From Symsagittifera roscoffensis (Eukaryota > Xenacoelomorpha > Acoela > Convolutidae), in NCBI RefSeq assembly GCF_963678635.1, contig NC_087065.1:40861430-40925429 (forward strand): a DNA stretch of 64,000 nt, given 5' to 3'. Position 1 is the stretch's first letter. Every line of letters starts with the position of its first letter. The notes under the pieces are model-generated. The model was not told the origin of the DNA. It saw nothing but the letters and a program-made list of their open reading frames with translations, and did not search any database. The position numbers and the translations under genes were made by a program. Shown here piece by piece: positions 1 to 11,970 of this stretch.

Positions 1-49
1 ATTTCGACATCCAAAAATGCACTCTGTAAAACTTCTTTTTCCAAAGATG

Positions 50-469
50 TCATGTCTCGTTCATCTGGAACTTATAAACAGCTCTTTCAAAAGTAGGACA
101 TTCAATAACCCCCTGGGTCCCCAAGGGTTGACTCAGCTCTGGGAACTGTGACAGAAGAGCGTCAAAAAGAATGCGCGATTCTTTTTTGGTACAAGTTGTT
201 TTCTGGAGTTTTTTCGAAACTGACTCGAATTTTTGAAGGTGTTCCAGGCACTCACGAAGTTTGAAGTTTTCTGATGGACCAGGAAGCAGATCGGCAGTAT
301 CTCTGTCGGCCAGGTCAAGAAAATTCTGCAACTCAAAATATCGTTTCAACATTGAATATGTTGATGACCACCTTGTATCGTTTCTGATTTTTGGTCTCAA
401 ATCTGTCTTTTTGCGAAGTTTCCCAGATTTCTTCAAAGTTGCAAGTTTTTTCATCACAGCATTCACCAA
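50..469 (-). pseudogene. hAT-like transposase remnant, middle/C-terminal part
   Basis: An open frame of 139 residues. Near residue 30 it carries a stretch reading RNDTRWSSTYSML, followed by a leucine- and glutamate-rich helical stretch. This layout is typical of the segment after the catalytic core in BED-finger hAT-like transposases. It lies directly downstream, on the minus strand, of the N-terminal piece at 463-930 but in another frame. The long catalytic segment expected between the two pieces is absent, so this is an internally deleted relic. It may continue beyond the left edge of the window. Family assignment is by motif recognition only. Confidence 0.6.
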
Positions 470-930
470 CCGTCAATAACAATGCCAAATTTCGAAGGCA
501 GCTCGGCTTTGATAGATTCTTCCACAGAAACCGTGTTTTTCTCCATGTAAGATAGTAGACTCTGTTTAGAAATGGGCTTCAATTCGGAAAACTGTCGAGT
601 GGACTCGTCTTCTACGAAAGAAAATGGTAGACCTTTGATTGTCACCCATTTGACCCAGGAGAAAACGTTTTCTGCTTTCCTGCTGACCGCAAAAGTTGAT
701 AATCTTGTGGTGTGGTGACGATTTTCCATCTCTGTTTGGTAATTGGGGTGCTGTTCGTTGATATGGTTCATCAAATTGTTGTATCCAAATCGTGTATTCT
801 GCTTCCGGACTTTCCCACAGCGACAGGTGTGAGCATTTTCCCCGGTGCAGGCGAAAAAGAATTCTGTGATTTGCTTGTTTGTTAACTTTCGCGGCATTCT
901 GTAATGTAGAAATGACCAAATGAGTTTCAC
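463..930 (-). pseudogene. hAT-like transposase remnant, N-terminal BED finger part
   Basis: An open frame of 155 residues. Near residues 34-60 it has a BED-type zinc finger (C-x-C, then H-x4-H in CRCGK...NHINEQHP). It is followed by the usual linker, with FSWVKWVTIKGLPFSFVED, and ends at FGIVIDGW. In complete relatives that last motif opens the RNase-H-like transposase core. The frame stops immediately after it, and the next recognisable piece (50-469) belongs well downstream in the protein. A deletion of most of the catalytic domain is therefore inferred. Not functional. Confidence 0.65.
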
Positions 931-1039
931 GCCAGTGACGAGTAGCTATGGCAACGCTTATCTGAAATATAACACGTTAAAATGCATCGTAATTCAATTT
1001 CATCGTCATCCAATCAGAAGAGAGAGTGATTACATCGAC

Positions 1040-1176
1040 TCGTTTACAATAATTGTATTGTCGACTATGTATTGTTTTTAAACAATCAATAATTGCAATA
1101 TAAAGTTTGGCAGCAATCAATTATTCCATCAATAATATTGACAATAATTGTTCCGTCAATTATTTATTGCAAACCC
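1040..1176. repeat. cluster of CAATAATTG-like palindromic words
   Basis: Within about 135 bases the word CAATAATTG or its close variants (CAATCAATTATT, CAATAATATTG, CAATTATTTATTG) occur at about 1047, 1087, 1113, 1129, 1142 and 1157, in both orientations. The cluster sits between the hAT relic and the BEL/Pao relic. It could be subterminal repeats of the hAT element or simple AT-rich sequence. No function is assigned. Confidence 0.5.
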
Positions 1177-1343
1177 CTGGCTGAACATCATCCAGATTTA
1201 GCTTGTCGAGCACGTAAGTACCTTTGACTAAAAATTGTTCGCTGAGGTTTCTAAACGATTGGATGGTCAATTCAACTGATCTTGCTTTTATCTGTTCCGA
1301 ATGAAAGATCCATCGAAGAATTTTTCTGTTTCGAGGCTTTCGT

Positions 1344-2916
1344 CTAGCTGAAAAGAGTCGGATGTCGTTTGTAGTAAATAACTGTCCTCGCTTCCGTTGT
1401 CAAGAAAGGCATATGTTTTGATCTACTTGTTCTTGCTGCGGACGGTATCAGGTATCTAGAGCAGTAATGAATTTGTGAAGCGTTTCTGCTGTCGGTTGAC
1501 TGAATTTTGTGGTCTTTCTGAAGCTTGTTTTTGCGGTGAGAACTTTCGAGAGCTGTCTGGTGCAAATGATGCATGTTCGCTTCCAGATGCAATCTTTTAC
1601 CGTATGCTTTCCAAGACAAACGTTTTCTGCATATATAAGCTTTCGCTTATCGCCAATTGTCAAATCTTCGTAATAAGGGCAAAGTGAGGGGTCATGATCC
1701 AATTCACGAAAAGGACAAAAAGTTCCTATTCTTTCAGTTCTTTTTGTGTTTTTCGAGAAGTTGTCGGTGTATGTTGAGGACTGGTTATCGCGATGGTTGT
1801 TGATCTGGCATTCACTGTTTTTTTTGGTTAGATGAAAAAGGGCTGGCAAGATGAGGAAAAGAAGTTACCCTGGGGAAAGTAGTCACAAGCTAAGGCTCAT
1901 TGTCTGAGCCAATGACTGAAATTTACAAGGCTAGGCTGCTGAATGCTGTTGTTGATGATGTATTGGGTCCACTGTAGTCGCTCAGAGCGGTGATTGAAGT
2001 TTGTTGGCTGCAAACTGCAAGTAAATGGTGGAGTTCAGGTAGTTCGTGAATCCAAGTGTCTGAAACGTTTCCGCAAGATTGGAAATAAAAGATGAAAACT
2101 CCACAAACGATTGCTATGATGTGCCGAAGGGATGCAGAGTTGTTGCAGTCTGTAGATGTACTGGTTGACAATTATGTCTGGTCTTCTAAACCGTAGTACG
2201 CTTTCCTGAAGAGCACTTGCAAAAATAGCGCTGTTAGTTGAGAATCCGAAGAGTAAGCCGTACCACATGTTCCATTTGAATTGATCACCGTCGTACTTCT
2301 CAATTTTGATCTTCGGTAGTCCTGATGTCTGTGTAATTGTTGAAGGTGCAACTGGCGCAGTGTAAGCTCCGGTGTTGATGTGTGTCTGTGTCGTGAAATT
2401 GGTTGGTTGAAACGGTAGGCAGCAAAACTAGTTGATTGCGGAATATCTGTCGGATGTTGCTCTTGAATGTTGAGCAAATTTTGATTGTTCTCAATTGATA
2501 AACGCGTGTTTGCTTCTGAAAACGAGGGCTGTTGCTGTTGAGTTGACATGACCGTTGATGAATTAGCGCTGAAGTCAATAAGATTGATGTTGATGTTGTG
2601 GACCTACTGATGTTGATTGCTGCAGAATTAAGTCTGTCGGGATGCTGTTTCGTTTGAGTAGTCTTCTGTACTCACTGAAATGGTCATCTAAATTGTCTTC
2701 AATTCCACCGAATATTGACATGAGATCACCTGGCTGTGAGTATTCTGTTGGATGATCGCTGAGGTCAGTCGTCGATTCCTCAAGCTGCTTTAGAAAAAAG
2801 TTTGCTTTGAATTTTACAAATTTTAGGTTGTTTTCCTCTTCTGCAACGGCCTAGGTGATTCGGCTGTGGAGCCGTTCGAGTGATTTTACTAGAAATTTGC
2901 ACTTTCCTGTAGGCAT
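1344..2916 (-). pseudogene. BEL/Pao-type retroelement gag region, degenerate
   Basis: Read on the minus strand, an N-terminal gag-like frame begins at an ATG at 2916. It is interrupted by an in-frame TAG near 2852 and then continues open to about 2600. A Q-rich linker follows at 2172-2549. Near 2330-2170 comes a segment in another frame reading LPKIKIEKYDGDQFKW, like the gag core (DUF1759) of Pao/BEL elements. At 1448-1849 a cysteine/histidine region (FCPFRELDHD..LC, a C..H..C spacing, TCIIC) resembles the zinc-knuckle block of the same family. At least one stop and two frame changes make it a relic. No RT, integrase or LTRs were found nearby. The family call rests on order and motif style. 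Confidence 0.5.
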
Positions 2917-3422
2917 TCTGTCATTTTTGCTATTCAGAATCAAATTGTGCGATGAGCAGATAAATTCTCTTCATTTCTACGACGAGCTATTACAAAATAA
3001 GGCTTATTAAAAATCTTGAAAAGCCTATTAATTATAATCTGCGAGAATATGAGCTACGGGCCTTTCCTTTTTTAACATACGTTACTGTTAAAAAATACTA
3101 ACAAATGGAATTTTTTTTTTAAATAAATAACTTTCCAACTTTGAGCCGCGAAGAAATGAAACATTCGCAATCCTCAAAACCTTTTTTTAGTAAAATCAGG
3201 TAATGATTATGGTAAAATACAAGGTCATGTTCACGACGGCATTGATGATATCTGTTTTGATTTACAATTGGTATGATCTGCGAAATTTAAGGATGATAAA
3301 ATTAATTTGTTGCCAATTAGATGTCAATCGCAAACGCATGAAAATTACAGCCTGGTACTTCTTTAAAGAAGAACAAATTTTACCCCTTCTTGACAATAAA
3401 ACTGTAGTTGAAAATCTACTTG

Positions 3423-3719
3423 AGTAGTAAAAATTGGGGGTCTATCGCTCATTTTTGGCTTCTAAGTATTAATATTGAAATAAATTATTGTAACACTTTT
3501 CTCTTATCTACTTAATTGTCCGACAATTACACAGGTAACAGCTCTTAAACAAATAATTAAGTAATTCACTCACAGTACCTTCCTGAATCATACATTTAAG
3601 AAAAAAGTGACAAAAGCCATGCCAATCAACCGAATGCTGATATGTGTAGACCTAGCAGTTTTAAATTGAGCGATAGCAGGAGCCAGAAGTGAGCGATAGA
3701 CCCCCCAATTTTTACTACT
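3423..3719. repeat. inverted repeat, candidate foldback/MITE
   Basis: The left arm at 3423-3463 begins AGTAGTAAAAATTGGGGG and runs through TCTATCGCTCA to GGCTTCT. The right arm at about 3680-3719 is its reverse complement with one extra G and a few mismatches. The arms span about 40 bases and enclose about 215 bases of AT-rich sequence. No clear target-site duplication was seen. Confidence 0.6.
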
Positions 3720-4139
3720 AACGTGATTTTCAGCGTCTTAAAGCGCTCAATGAATGAAAACTGACTTTTGTTGATCATAGTAAAATATTTGTAAAGCTTT
3801 TTCAAATTCAAACGAAAAAAGAAGGTTACTGTGCAAGTAGCAAAAAATGTTCCGACCATAGTCCTAAAAAACACAACAAAAAAAAAGATTTTCAAACTAA
3901 AATCGTTTTTTTTTCTGCGTGGTGTGATTAAATTATCGGAACAAAAAAAACTTGAGCCAGATCATAATCGGCAATTAAAGTAAAATAAACCAATTGAAAA
4001 AAACTATTTTTGTAGAAAAATGACAAGAAAGAAAACATCAAAAAAAATTTGTTTTTTTTTTTCCATTTTTTGACGTTTTTGTTTTTGACGTTACTAGGTG
4101 TTTACGGCTTGAATTAGGTAATTATAAGCTTTTAAGCTA

Positions 4140-4440
4140 TTAAATAAACAATTGTAGGCCTGCCCACTCACTCGGACTAAGACGAAAAATCAAAAATTTC
4201 AAACCGGTTTTTCTGGACACTGGAAAAGTTTTCTGAAAATTTTTATGTCGTTCAAATAACAAATCAAAGGGCTTCAAAACGATATATCACTTCTTTCTCT
4301 CCATTGATTGTTTGTGGTACAAAAATTTTGCGTGGAAAACCAAAAAAAAAAGAAAAAAACTAAAACACCCGTATACAAAGTTCCTCCCACTTTTTTAAAT
4401 TGTCGGAACAAAAACTATATGAATTTGTAATTTTTTACAC
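4140..4440 (-). repeat. dispersed repeat family B copy
   Basis: A degenerate copy of a roughly 300-bp repeat. On the plus strand it reads as a block with 'ttttctggacactgg', then 'gggcttcaaaacgatat', then 'tttgtggtacaaaaattttgcgtg', then 'aaagttcctcccac'. The same ordered blocks recur near 12300-12600, 18360-18570 and 42600-42800. They occur inverted near 5885-6150 and 37340-37640. Confidence 0.55.
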
Positions 4441-5502
4441 AGAAGCTTTACCAAACAGGCAAAAATGCTAGCAAAAAAAACGAACCAAAAATTCAATCAC
4501 TTCGCCCCTTACGCGTAATAAACATCATTAGACATGTTTTTATAAGAAAAAACCCAGGAAGTATTGGGTGCTGTATGGGCGTAATTCAACTTACCTTACA
4601 ACACAAGCGTCGGTTCGAGAAAATTTGACAAAACTTTTATATTCCGCTGAGCATTCTTCATTAAGTGATGAAATTATGAAACTCAAAGTCGTGCGCTATT
4701 TTTACAACTAACTTCTGTACTGCAGAGCAATTTTATACATATGCTAATTTCATCTAAAAACGACATACAGCAAATACTCATATAAGAAATGAAAAACTCA
4801 TAGAAGTCAGCAAATACGTTTTCTAAAAAACTGGAAACCCACGATACTCAACACCAGCAAGTGAAAGCTTGAGTTTGCTCAAAGACACTGATTAACAGCT
4901 CAATTGTAGGCTGGCAATAAAACACATCCAACAGAGGGTTGGTCAAAGAAAACTGTATAAACATTAAAATATAAACATTGCCTTTTTTCAACATTCTCAA
5001 ATTTCGAAATTCACAGAAAAAAATATATCGAATTGAAACCCTTTGAATTTCAAATATTAATTTTTGATACTTTCACAAAATTAACCGATTAGAAAAAACT
5101 TGATTAAAAGATAATTTTTTATTCTACTGTTAAATAAAAAAAATTGAAATCCATTTTGAAAACTGAAGGTAAATCCCATCAATCTTTCAGCAATTTAATT
5201 TGAATTGAACTCAAAAAGAAATCAAACGTCAACTCGGGCAAAATCAATTTCCAGTGTGAATAGTATTTAGTTATCTTTCCTGAAAAACTACCCGAGCTAA
5301 AGAAGTGATAATAGATATTCTAATTTAGCTATAAACTGAGAGCAACCATTGCGATTTTACAAAATTGCAAATATTACTTTCCTTGCAGGGTCTTAGATAT
5401 TTGACCATTTCCTATCTACAATGCATCTTCACAAAAAAATAGAATCCGCTTTTTTTTCTACAGAAAACATTAAGTATACAAGAAAACATTAAATATACAA
5501 AA

Positions 5503-8341
5503 TCAACTATCAGCAGAATCCAAACTGAGAGCAACATTAACATCATGGTTGTTATTTAGCCGCGATTCCTGCTTTGTTTCACCATTTGGATAATCCAAAG
5601 TTCGAGGCCGTTTCAAAATTTCGTTTTCTTTGACCATCTCTGGTTCGGGTTTTGAACTTTGGAGATCATCCAGTTTTTTCAGATCTTCAAAAGGAATGTG
5701 AGCTTTAAGCTTTTCAGGAACCACTTCAAGGTAATGTTTGAACTGATCTTGCAGCTTGTCGTAAAATTGTTGAAGACGGTCGCAAATTTCAGAACGTTGT
5801 TTTAATTGTACCTGAAGACAGAAAAAAAAAGATCAGTAAGAAAGATCAAATATTTTCAAATTTCTTTATCTAATGTTTTGACTTCTTATTGTTCCGACCA
5901 TTGAAAATGGGGAGGAACTTTGTATTCTATGTCCTTTAATTTTCTTTTGTTTTCCCCTCAAAATCAGGTACCACAAATCATCTACGGAATGGGTCGAGTG
6001 ATATATCATATTAAAGTCCTTTCAGTCGAAACTCGAACATTAGGATTTTTTCAAAAATTGTCCCAGTGTCGAGAAAAACGGGTAGAAAGTTTTGGATATT
6101 TATTCCAGTTTCGAGCGAGTACGCTCGTGTTATGAAAATTTACTTTTTTAAAGACTATTAGGATGAAAAAAAAACTTCATTTTAACTAGTTTTGGATGTT
6201 TCATTCAGCGTTTATTTGGCTATTTTTTTTCCATCTTTTTGCTGAATATTCATTTTTGAAGATAAATATTGTCGACCATGCCTAATTCACTAATTTTCTA
6301 CGCGATTGTATAGTTCTCGAATCCTACGACCCACTAAAACCGACACTAATATGGAGAAAATAAAAAAATCTTTTTTCTTCTTTTTTTTTATGAATATGGT
6401 CTGAACATTGTGATACTTGCGCAGGAACCGGTTATCCTAATATGGTTATACAATTCTACACTCTACTAAGGAATCGAAACAATATAAAGAATCAGATTTT
6501 GTCTCCATTCCAGCGAATTTTCAATCAAATAGAGAAAGATACAGAGAGAGGCTAGTTATTCGCCGATGCCTGGCGACTGGTAATTAATATTTTTATATTT
6601 CAACGCATACTATTAATCGTCCACTTCTCTAACGGTTGCGTAGACTGAATGGAAAAGCATTCATAAGCTTTCTGGATACTGAAAAAACTGACAGATATAT
6701 TCCTCGATGCTGAATTATATACTCTTTTTTGAATCCTAGTCACGACATAGAAAACTACACTCGTTCACATACGAGCTTTCACAGAGGTGCCCGTAATCAT
6801 GCGGAAAATTCAGCCGCCTATGGCTGAAAATACTTCAGCGATGAAACTTCTTTTTCTATCAAAAATTTTTATTATTTTTCAGAAAGCCGAAAAGCCAACT
6901 TTCAGCGAGCAGAAAGCATTGGAACGTTGCCCTTGCCGCATCCTGTAATAACCGCTAAGAACCAATTGCGTGTAATAACTTTAGCTCCCGCTCGTCACCA
7001 TTTACCTTGGGAGCTAACGCTTCAATTTTTACCAGCTCTTTCTGGGAGCTTAATTGGAGATACATCCAGTGGAGATACAACGTCGGCTTACTGACCGTTT
7101 AAAGCCAATACAAAGCCTTTCAAACATCGAAATGCAAAAACTAACAGCTAAGGATAAACCTGTTGGCATGATTTCTTCCATACGGTCAGTAACAGCACGG
7201 TATCCAGAAGTTTTGGAAAGTGTCTCGCTCTTTCAAAGGAGCGCGTATGCCGTAAGAAATCACCATATTGATTTCCCAAACCAAGTAACCTAAGTCTCGA
7301 AAATTAGCTAGGTTTCCTTCCTATCGCAAATCAAACAGTAATAAATGCCGCGAGACCCTCTAGGGCGTTGAATCTTGACGACTTATGCAGCTTTTTAAAA
7401 AACAATTTAACCTATCCCTCAAATTTAATAAACCCCTCTAAGTTTGTAAAAACTCAAAAGCTGCAATTCACTTCAAGCCTAGCCTAACAAAGAATTTTCT
7501 TACCGAATTCATAACGCCGGTTTTAATTTTTAAAAAAAAAACACATGAATGGGCTTCGACGTGGGGTGCCAGCCACCGTAACCTTTTAAAATTACTACAT
7601 GGCTCCAGCGTACCCGAAGATTCTTTATTATGAGGATTCTTTGAATAACTGCTGATGTGATATTAAGGAGTGAAATAATACCTTGAGCATGACGCGTACT
7701 GTTTCCCTGGCCTGGTGGGGCCTGAACTCGTTCACAAGGTGCATCATGTGAACCAACAGACTGTTGAGACTGTCCAGTTTCTGCTCCCTTTCCTGGTCAC
7801 TCGCTGGATTCCTAACAAGGATGTCAATCAGATCCAAAAAGTTGAGCAGCACTGAGTGGTTCATCTTTTTCAACTGCTCCTTGTGATCGAACTCTAAAGG
7901 ATGCAGTCTGAAAATAAACAAAAACCCATTACTTTTTTACTCGAGGCGTAGATTAAATACCTTTTTTATATATCTTTTTAAAAAATACTGAGAAAAACTG
8001 GGACGCAGATCGCATAAGCTCAAGAATCTGTAAATTAATCATTTCATTCCAGAAGCGAGAAGTCAATAATCGTTTCACTCATTGCTCGACTAGTCCAACA
8101 AAGTGCATATTTACCGTGGAATGCCTTGAGATTCGAGTGAGCTCACAATCGGCTCTTCGGTGGACACCGAGTACTCTTGACCATATATGGAAAACTGTGG
8201 CCACGGAGGTACTGGAGGGGGCTTGGGAGCCTCATCTGCCGCCACTGCTTCGTCAGTGTATTGCGATATGAAACACATAGGGGGATTCGGGTATGCAGAT
8301 ACTGTGGTGGGTTCGCTGGTAAGAAGAGGGTTGTTGCTCAT
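5503..8341 (-). CDS. MED7: Mediator complex subunit 7 (MED7)
   Basis: Three exons: 8115-8341, 7682-7907 and 5503-5811, encoding 253 residues. Both introns are GT-AG and the phases sum correctly. MED7 belongs to the Mediator middle module, where it pairs with MED21 through a coiled-coil hinge and links activators to RNA polymerase II in the nucleus. Exon 1 has the family's proline-rich start ([14 protein letters not shown]) and SLESQGIPR. Exon 2 has the signature [20 protein letters not shown], then [13 protein letters not shown] and [16 protein letters not shown]. Exon 3 continues the amphipathic helix and then has a longer, polar C-terminal tail than vertebrate MED7 (about 233 residues). The start is the first Met of an open exon. 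Intron 2 (1.9 kb) holds an inverted copy of repeat family B. The functional role is family knowledge. Confidence 0.93.
5885..6150 (+). repeat. dispersed repeat family B copy in MED7 intron 2
   Basis: Here the family reads in the opposite sense to most copies: 'gttccgaccattg', 'ggggaggaactttgt', 'atctacggaatgggtcgag', 'cccagtgtcgagaaaaac'. The block order and wording match the copy at 37340-37640 and are the reverse complement of 12300-12600. Confidence 0.6.
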
Positions 8342-9539
8342 CGTAGAAGGGCCAGATCAGATGATGAATTAAGTCAATAAACAACTCAAAGTGTCTGAAA
8401 ATTATGTTTTTGAAACTGAAGACCATAACCTTTATTTCAAAATAGATTATCTAAAATAGACGACATTTTCAAGACTGCTCTTTTAATTTGATTAGATTTA
8501 AAAAATGCAGTAAATCAACAGGCAAAGTTCCGATCGTTCAGATTTTCGTTCGATCGTTCAGATTTGTCCACTTGAAAAAAAGATTGGGATATTCACGTGG
8601 CACGGCCGCATAATGGGTGCGAGCGTGGTAAAAACCGCAGTTAAAATTTTGGCAGTGCTTCCACTATGTGTAATAAGATAAAATCTAGAAAGCTTTCCAT
8701 TCAAAACAGCATGACAGGTTCTTATCTGAACTCATATCAATTGGTTTTTTTCTAAACCAAACTCTCAGAACTTTTGTAATTGATCTAATCGCAAATAATG
8801 GGTTCCCAAAAAGTTATCCGACATTCAGTGTACTTGAATTTAGCAGCCTTTGTTTTTTCCTAATTTATGTTGAAGATCCCGAATTCTTTACGCAGATGAC
8901 CTTTAATATCGCGGGTCAATTCCACTAACTTATAAATTGACCTGTCCGCTCTACAGCAGTGATATAGTGACAATTTTCTTGATTACATCCTGGGAAGTGT
9001 TGTTATATAAAACTCTCCAATTCGATAAAAATTTACTATATTGTGCTCAAAGCTTCGAAGCCCGTGGTGTAAAATTTTTTCAGATTTAAGTTGGTAATTT
9101 CATGTAGCTGAACTACTCTACAAGTTTTATTAAATTTTCCGAAAAATCAAAAGAATGGTTCTTTCAGTTAGCTGAATCCTTAGATCAGTTAGCTGTAAAA
9201 AAAATTATATTCTGTCTAATCCAAAGAATACTTCAAAGGCTTGTTCCCAAGCAAAACAAGTAGGCAAGAGTTGTTTAATAAACGATGCAACAAATTGGTT
9301 AGAATTAGCGAAGATTATAACTCATCTATCTCGAACCTGAAAATTTTATGTGTTTGTAATAAGCTCCAAAATATTTGCTTTCTGTGTTTTCATCGACTAA
9401 CATATGGGATAACACTTTGAGATTTAAGAAAATAGACGAAGTCAAGGTTAGTAAAACTAGAAACAGCAGTAGTGAAAGAGAACACCAAACAACTATAATG
9501 TAAAAAAAAACTTTCAAAAAACGATTCTACGACATGGCA

Positions 9540-9690
9540 ACTAAGCCGACAAAACATAAGCAAAAAATAATAGTGTTGCAAGATTCGAAACCAGGACATT
9601 GGCCGTCCCAAACGCATTCGTTTACCTCCAGACCAACTGAATTAATTTTACACAGAAGCAAAGCTCTATTTTGCGAACACATGCAAGAAA
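9540..9690 (+). repeat. tRNA-like SINE module fragment (family S)
   Basis: Contains a B-box-like word on the minus strand (plus-strand 'agattcgaaaccaggac') next to the family hallmark 'cagaagcaaagctctattttgcgaacac'. This is a degenerate form of the GCGAAG...CTTCGC hairpin seen in better copies. Confidence 0.45.
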
Positions 9691-10279
9691 TCAAATAAAA
9701 AGTACATCAAAAATTGAAAAAATAAATCTTTTTTGACATAAAATTCGCAAAAAAGTCCAAAAATTCTGGAAAAAAATTACCAGCACCATCACAAATTTTA
9801 CAAGGAGCTTCCGGAATGCTAGAAATAACCGACTTTTCAACATAAGCGAAGTTGCACTCCGCATACACCAGCAAAAATATGACCGATAACGCTACTGGGA
9901 AAAACTGAACGATAAAAACTTTGAGTCTAAAACATTTCTTAAGTGACGCACGCCAATTATGAGTCTACATAATAGCTAAGTGACGCAAGCCAATTATGAC
10001 GCTTTAGTATTACCAGTCAATTTGAAAAAAAAGAAATTTACGAACAAACTTGCCTCAATTTATAGAGCGGACGCATTTTATCTAGTATACGAAAAGTTCA
10101 TTAAAAACATCCGACCCGGCACAGGTTCGAACCCTCTTAATTTGTTGTGGTTTTCCTTCCCTACCTCTACGCTACATATCCATGGTACCTCGACGCTAAA
10201 TTGCTATTTGTTATTTAATAGTCTGTGTTAATATCCTTAGCATTGGCTGTACTTAATATCTGGTTATTGATCAAAATGA

Positions 10280-10960
10280 TCACCTTCAAAATGAACAAAT
10301 TTAGTCGCAACAATATTTGCGTCGCAACAATATTTGCAACTTAGGTTGGAAAAAAAGGATAGATAGTTCATTTTATAACACAAGATTTGCTTGTGTGAAC
10401 AAGTCCATTCTGTAATAACTAAGCTTAGCAAAACTAAGCAGACAGACAAACATCTAAATTAGCCAAAATTTTCGATTTGCAAAAAATAAGCCTTGACTGG
10501 ATTCAAACTCCCGAGCTTTGTCGTCAAGCATGGGTATTTAAGCAACTTAGAAGAAAGCTGAATCTTTGAAAAGAATGGGCAAGGGAAACTAAGCCGACGA
10601 ACAGAAACCGAAGGACGACAGTCCGAAAAACACAAAAACTAAGGATGGAAAAAAAAAATCCCGGCCGGATTGAAACCACAAGCCTTCGCTGTCTCGAGCA
10701 GATGTGTTAAAAACAAAGGAAGTATAGGAATGAGTCCAGTATACAGGAGATGAGCCCTGCGAACAAGGTTAATTAGGGGAAAAAAGACTACTACCCGATT
10801 ACAATACCCTTGTTTATCGGAAGGGTAAAAAAGGAAAGAGAAAGCAATAAAAAACGTTGAAAAATTCAAAAATTTGTCATCTGCCGTAATCAAACCTCCG
10901 ACTTGTAGATCAGTCTAACGTCCTCCTTGTGCTTTTGGGAATACGCTAGCCAGTAATAAA
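10280..10960 (+). repeat. overlapping SINE module fragments (family S)
   Basis: Successive degenerate pieces of family S. A terminal block near 10318-10450 has 'caacaatatttgc', 'aacttaggttggaaaaaa' and a duplicated 17-bp word. tRNA-like pieces follow near 10490-10530, 10660-10710 and 10880-10930, each with a TTCAAAC/TTGAAAC-type B-box remnant. Boundaries are approximate. Confidence 0.4.
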
Positions 10961-11259
10961 AAACATGCTATTAAATTGCCAATGCTAAGCAGCAAAAGAG
11001 TGAAAGTAAAATACGCACTCCTTCATGCGAGTTAAGTTAGAAAAAAATCGATTGGCATTATAACACTACGCTTTTTGGCAGGCATGCGTAAATAATCAAA
11101 AAAAGTTCTCTGCAAAAAGTAAAATTTATCTATTGATTCATTTTTGTTTAAATGTGTTTTGTCAAACTTTAGCACATCAAGAAGTATCAAAAAATCATAC
11201 GAAGTCAAAAATCAATAAGATGATATTTTTTTCTTCGAAACTTGAAAAACTTTCAAAGT

Positions 11260-11402
11260 CTTGATTTTGTTTCGGTCCCACTTTCCAACTGTCTGGAAAA
11301 ATTTTCAAAGTTCTTGATTTTTTTTGGTCTCACTTTCCAACTGTCTGGAAAAATTTTCAAAGTTCTTGATTTATTTTGGTTTCACTTTCCAACGGTCTGC
11401 AG
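11260..11402. repeat. tandem repeat, period about 52 bp, 2.7 copies
   Basis: The block 'cttgattt...ggtcccactttccaactgtctggaaaaattttcaaagtt' starts at 11260, 11313 and 11364 with only a few differences. The third copy is truncated. Confidence 0.8.
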
Positions 11403-11970
11403 ACTTTGTTTTTTTTGAAATATACTAGAATTTTTTGAAACCTTTTTTTTACTGAGATGATCGTTCTGCAGATTATTTTATGCTTTCAAATAAAATTCAT
11501 GATCCCTCAAATTTTGTGTAAAATAGAAATTTAAAAAAAATAGTTCTGTAAATGAAGAACTCCATTCTTTCCACTCTTCGCTAAATTTGTCTCTGAATAC
11601 CGAATAAACTGAACTAGTTTGTTTTGACATCTTGACTTTTGTTTAAATCTGAATCGCGACTGAAACACTTTAATGTGATACCGCAATTATTGGCCAACGC
11701 GCGTTTTTCAAGGTACCTGACAAAAAAAATGCACCATCGTTCCTTCTCGCGCCACTAAAAAGTCGTCAAAACAAAATTCAGCTGATGTTTTTGCAGCACT
11801 TTTGGGTAATTTGGCAAAACAGCGTTAAAAGTTTTTGTTTCTTATATAATTAGTAAGGCATGCAGAAAAAACTTTTAATTAAAACTAAAGTCTTGTTCGA
11901 TGTAATATTCATTCTGAGTTCAATACAAACTGTTTACGGTTTCATCTATACAATGTGAATTATTAACTGA

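Larger units (their letters stand above)
2917..5502. other. intergenic region, no gene seen
   Basis: AT-rich sequence between the retroelement relic and the MED7 stop codon. It contains one inverted repeat (3423-3719) and one copy of the 300-bp dispersed repeat family (about 4140-4440). The longest open frames, such as 3203-3427 on the plus strand, show no recognisable domain. Confidence 0.6.
8342..11970. other. intergenic region with repeat fragments, no gene seen
   Basis: Between MED7 and HAGH. It contains SINE-like fragments (about 9540-9690 and 10280-10960), a short duplicated word near 9942-10000 (AAGTGACGCA.GCCAATTATG, twice) and a 52-bp tandem repeat at 11260-11400. No open frame shows recognisable protein similarity. 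Confidence 0.55.

Noticed and set aside
3203-3427. 74-residue plus-strand open frame
   Set aside because: No similarity recognised. It runs into the inverted-repeat arm at 3423.
7054-7293. 79-residue plus-strand open frame in MED7 intron 2
   Set aside because: Composition looks protein-like, but no family was recognised and nothing extends it on either side.
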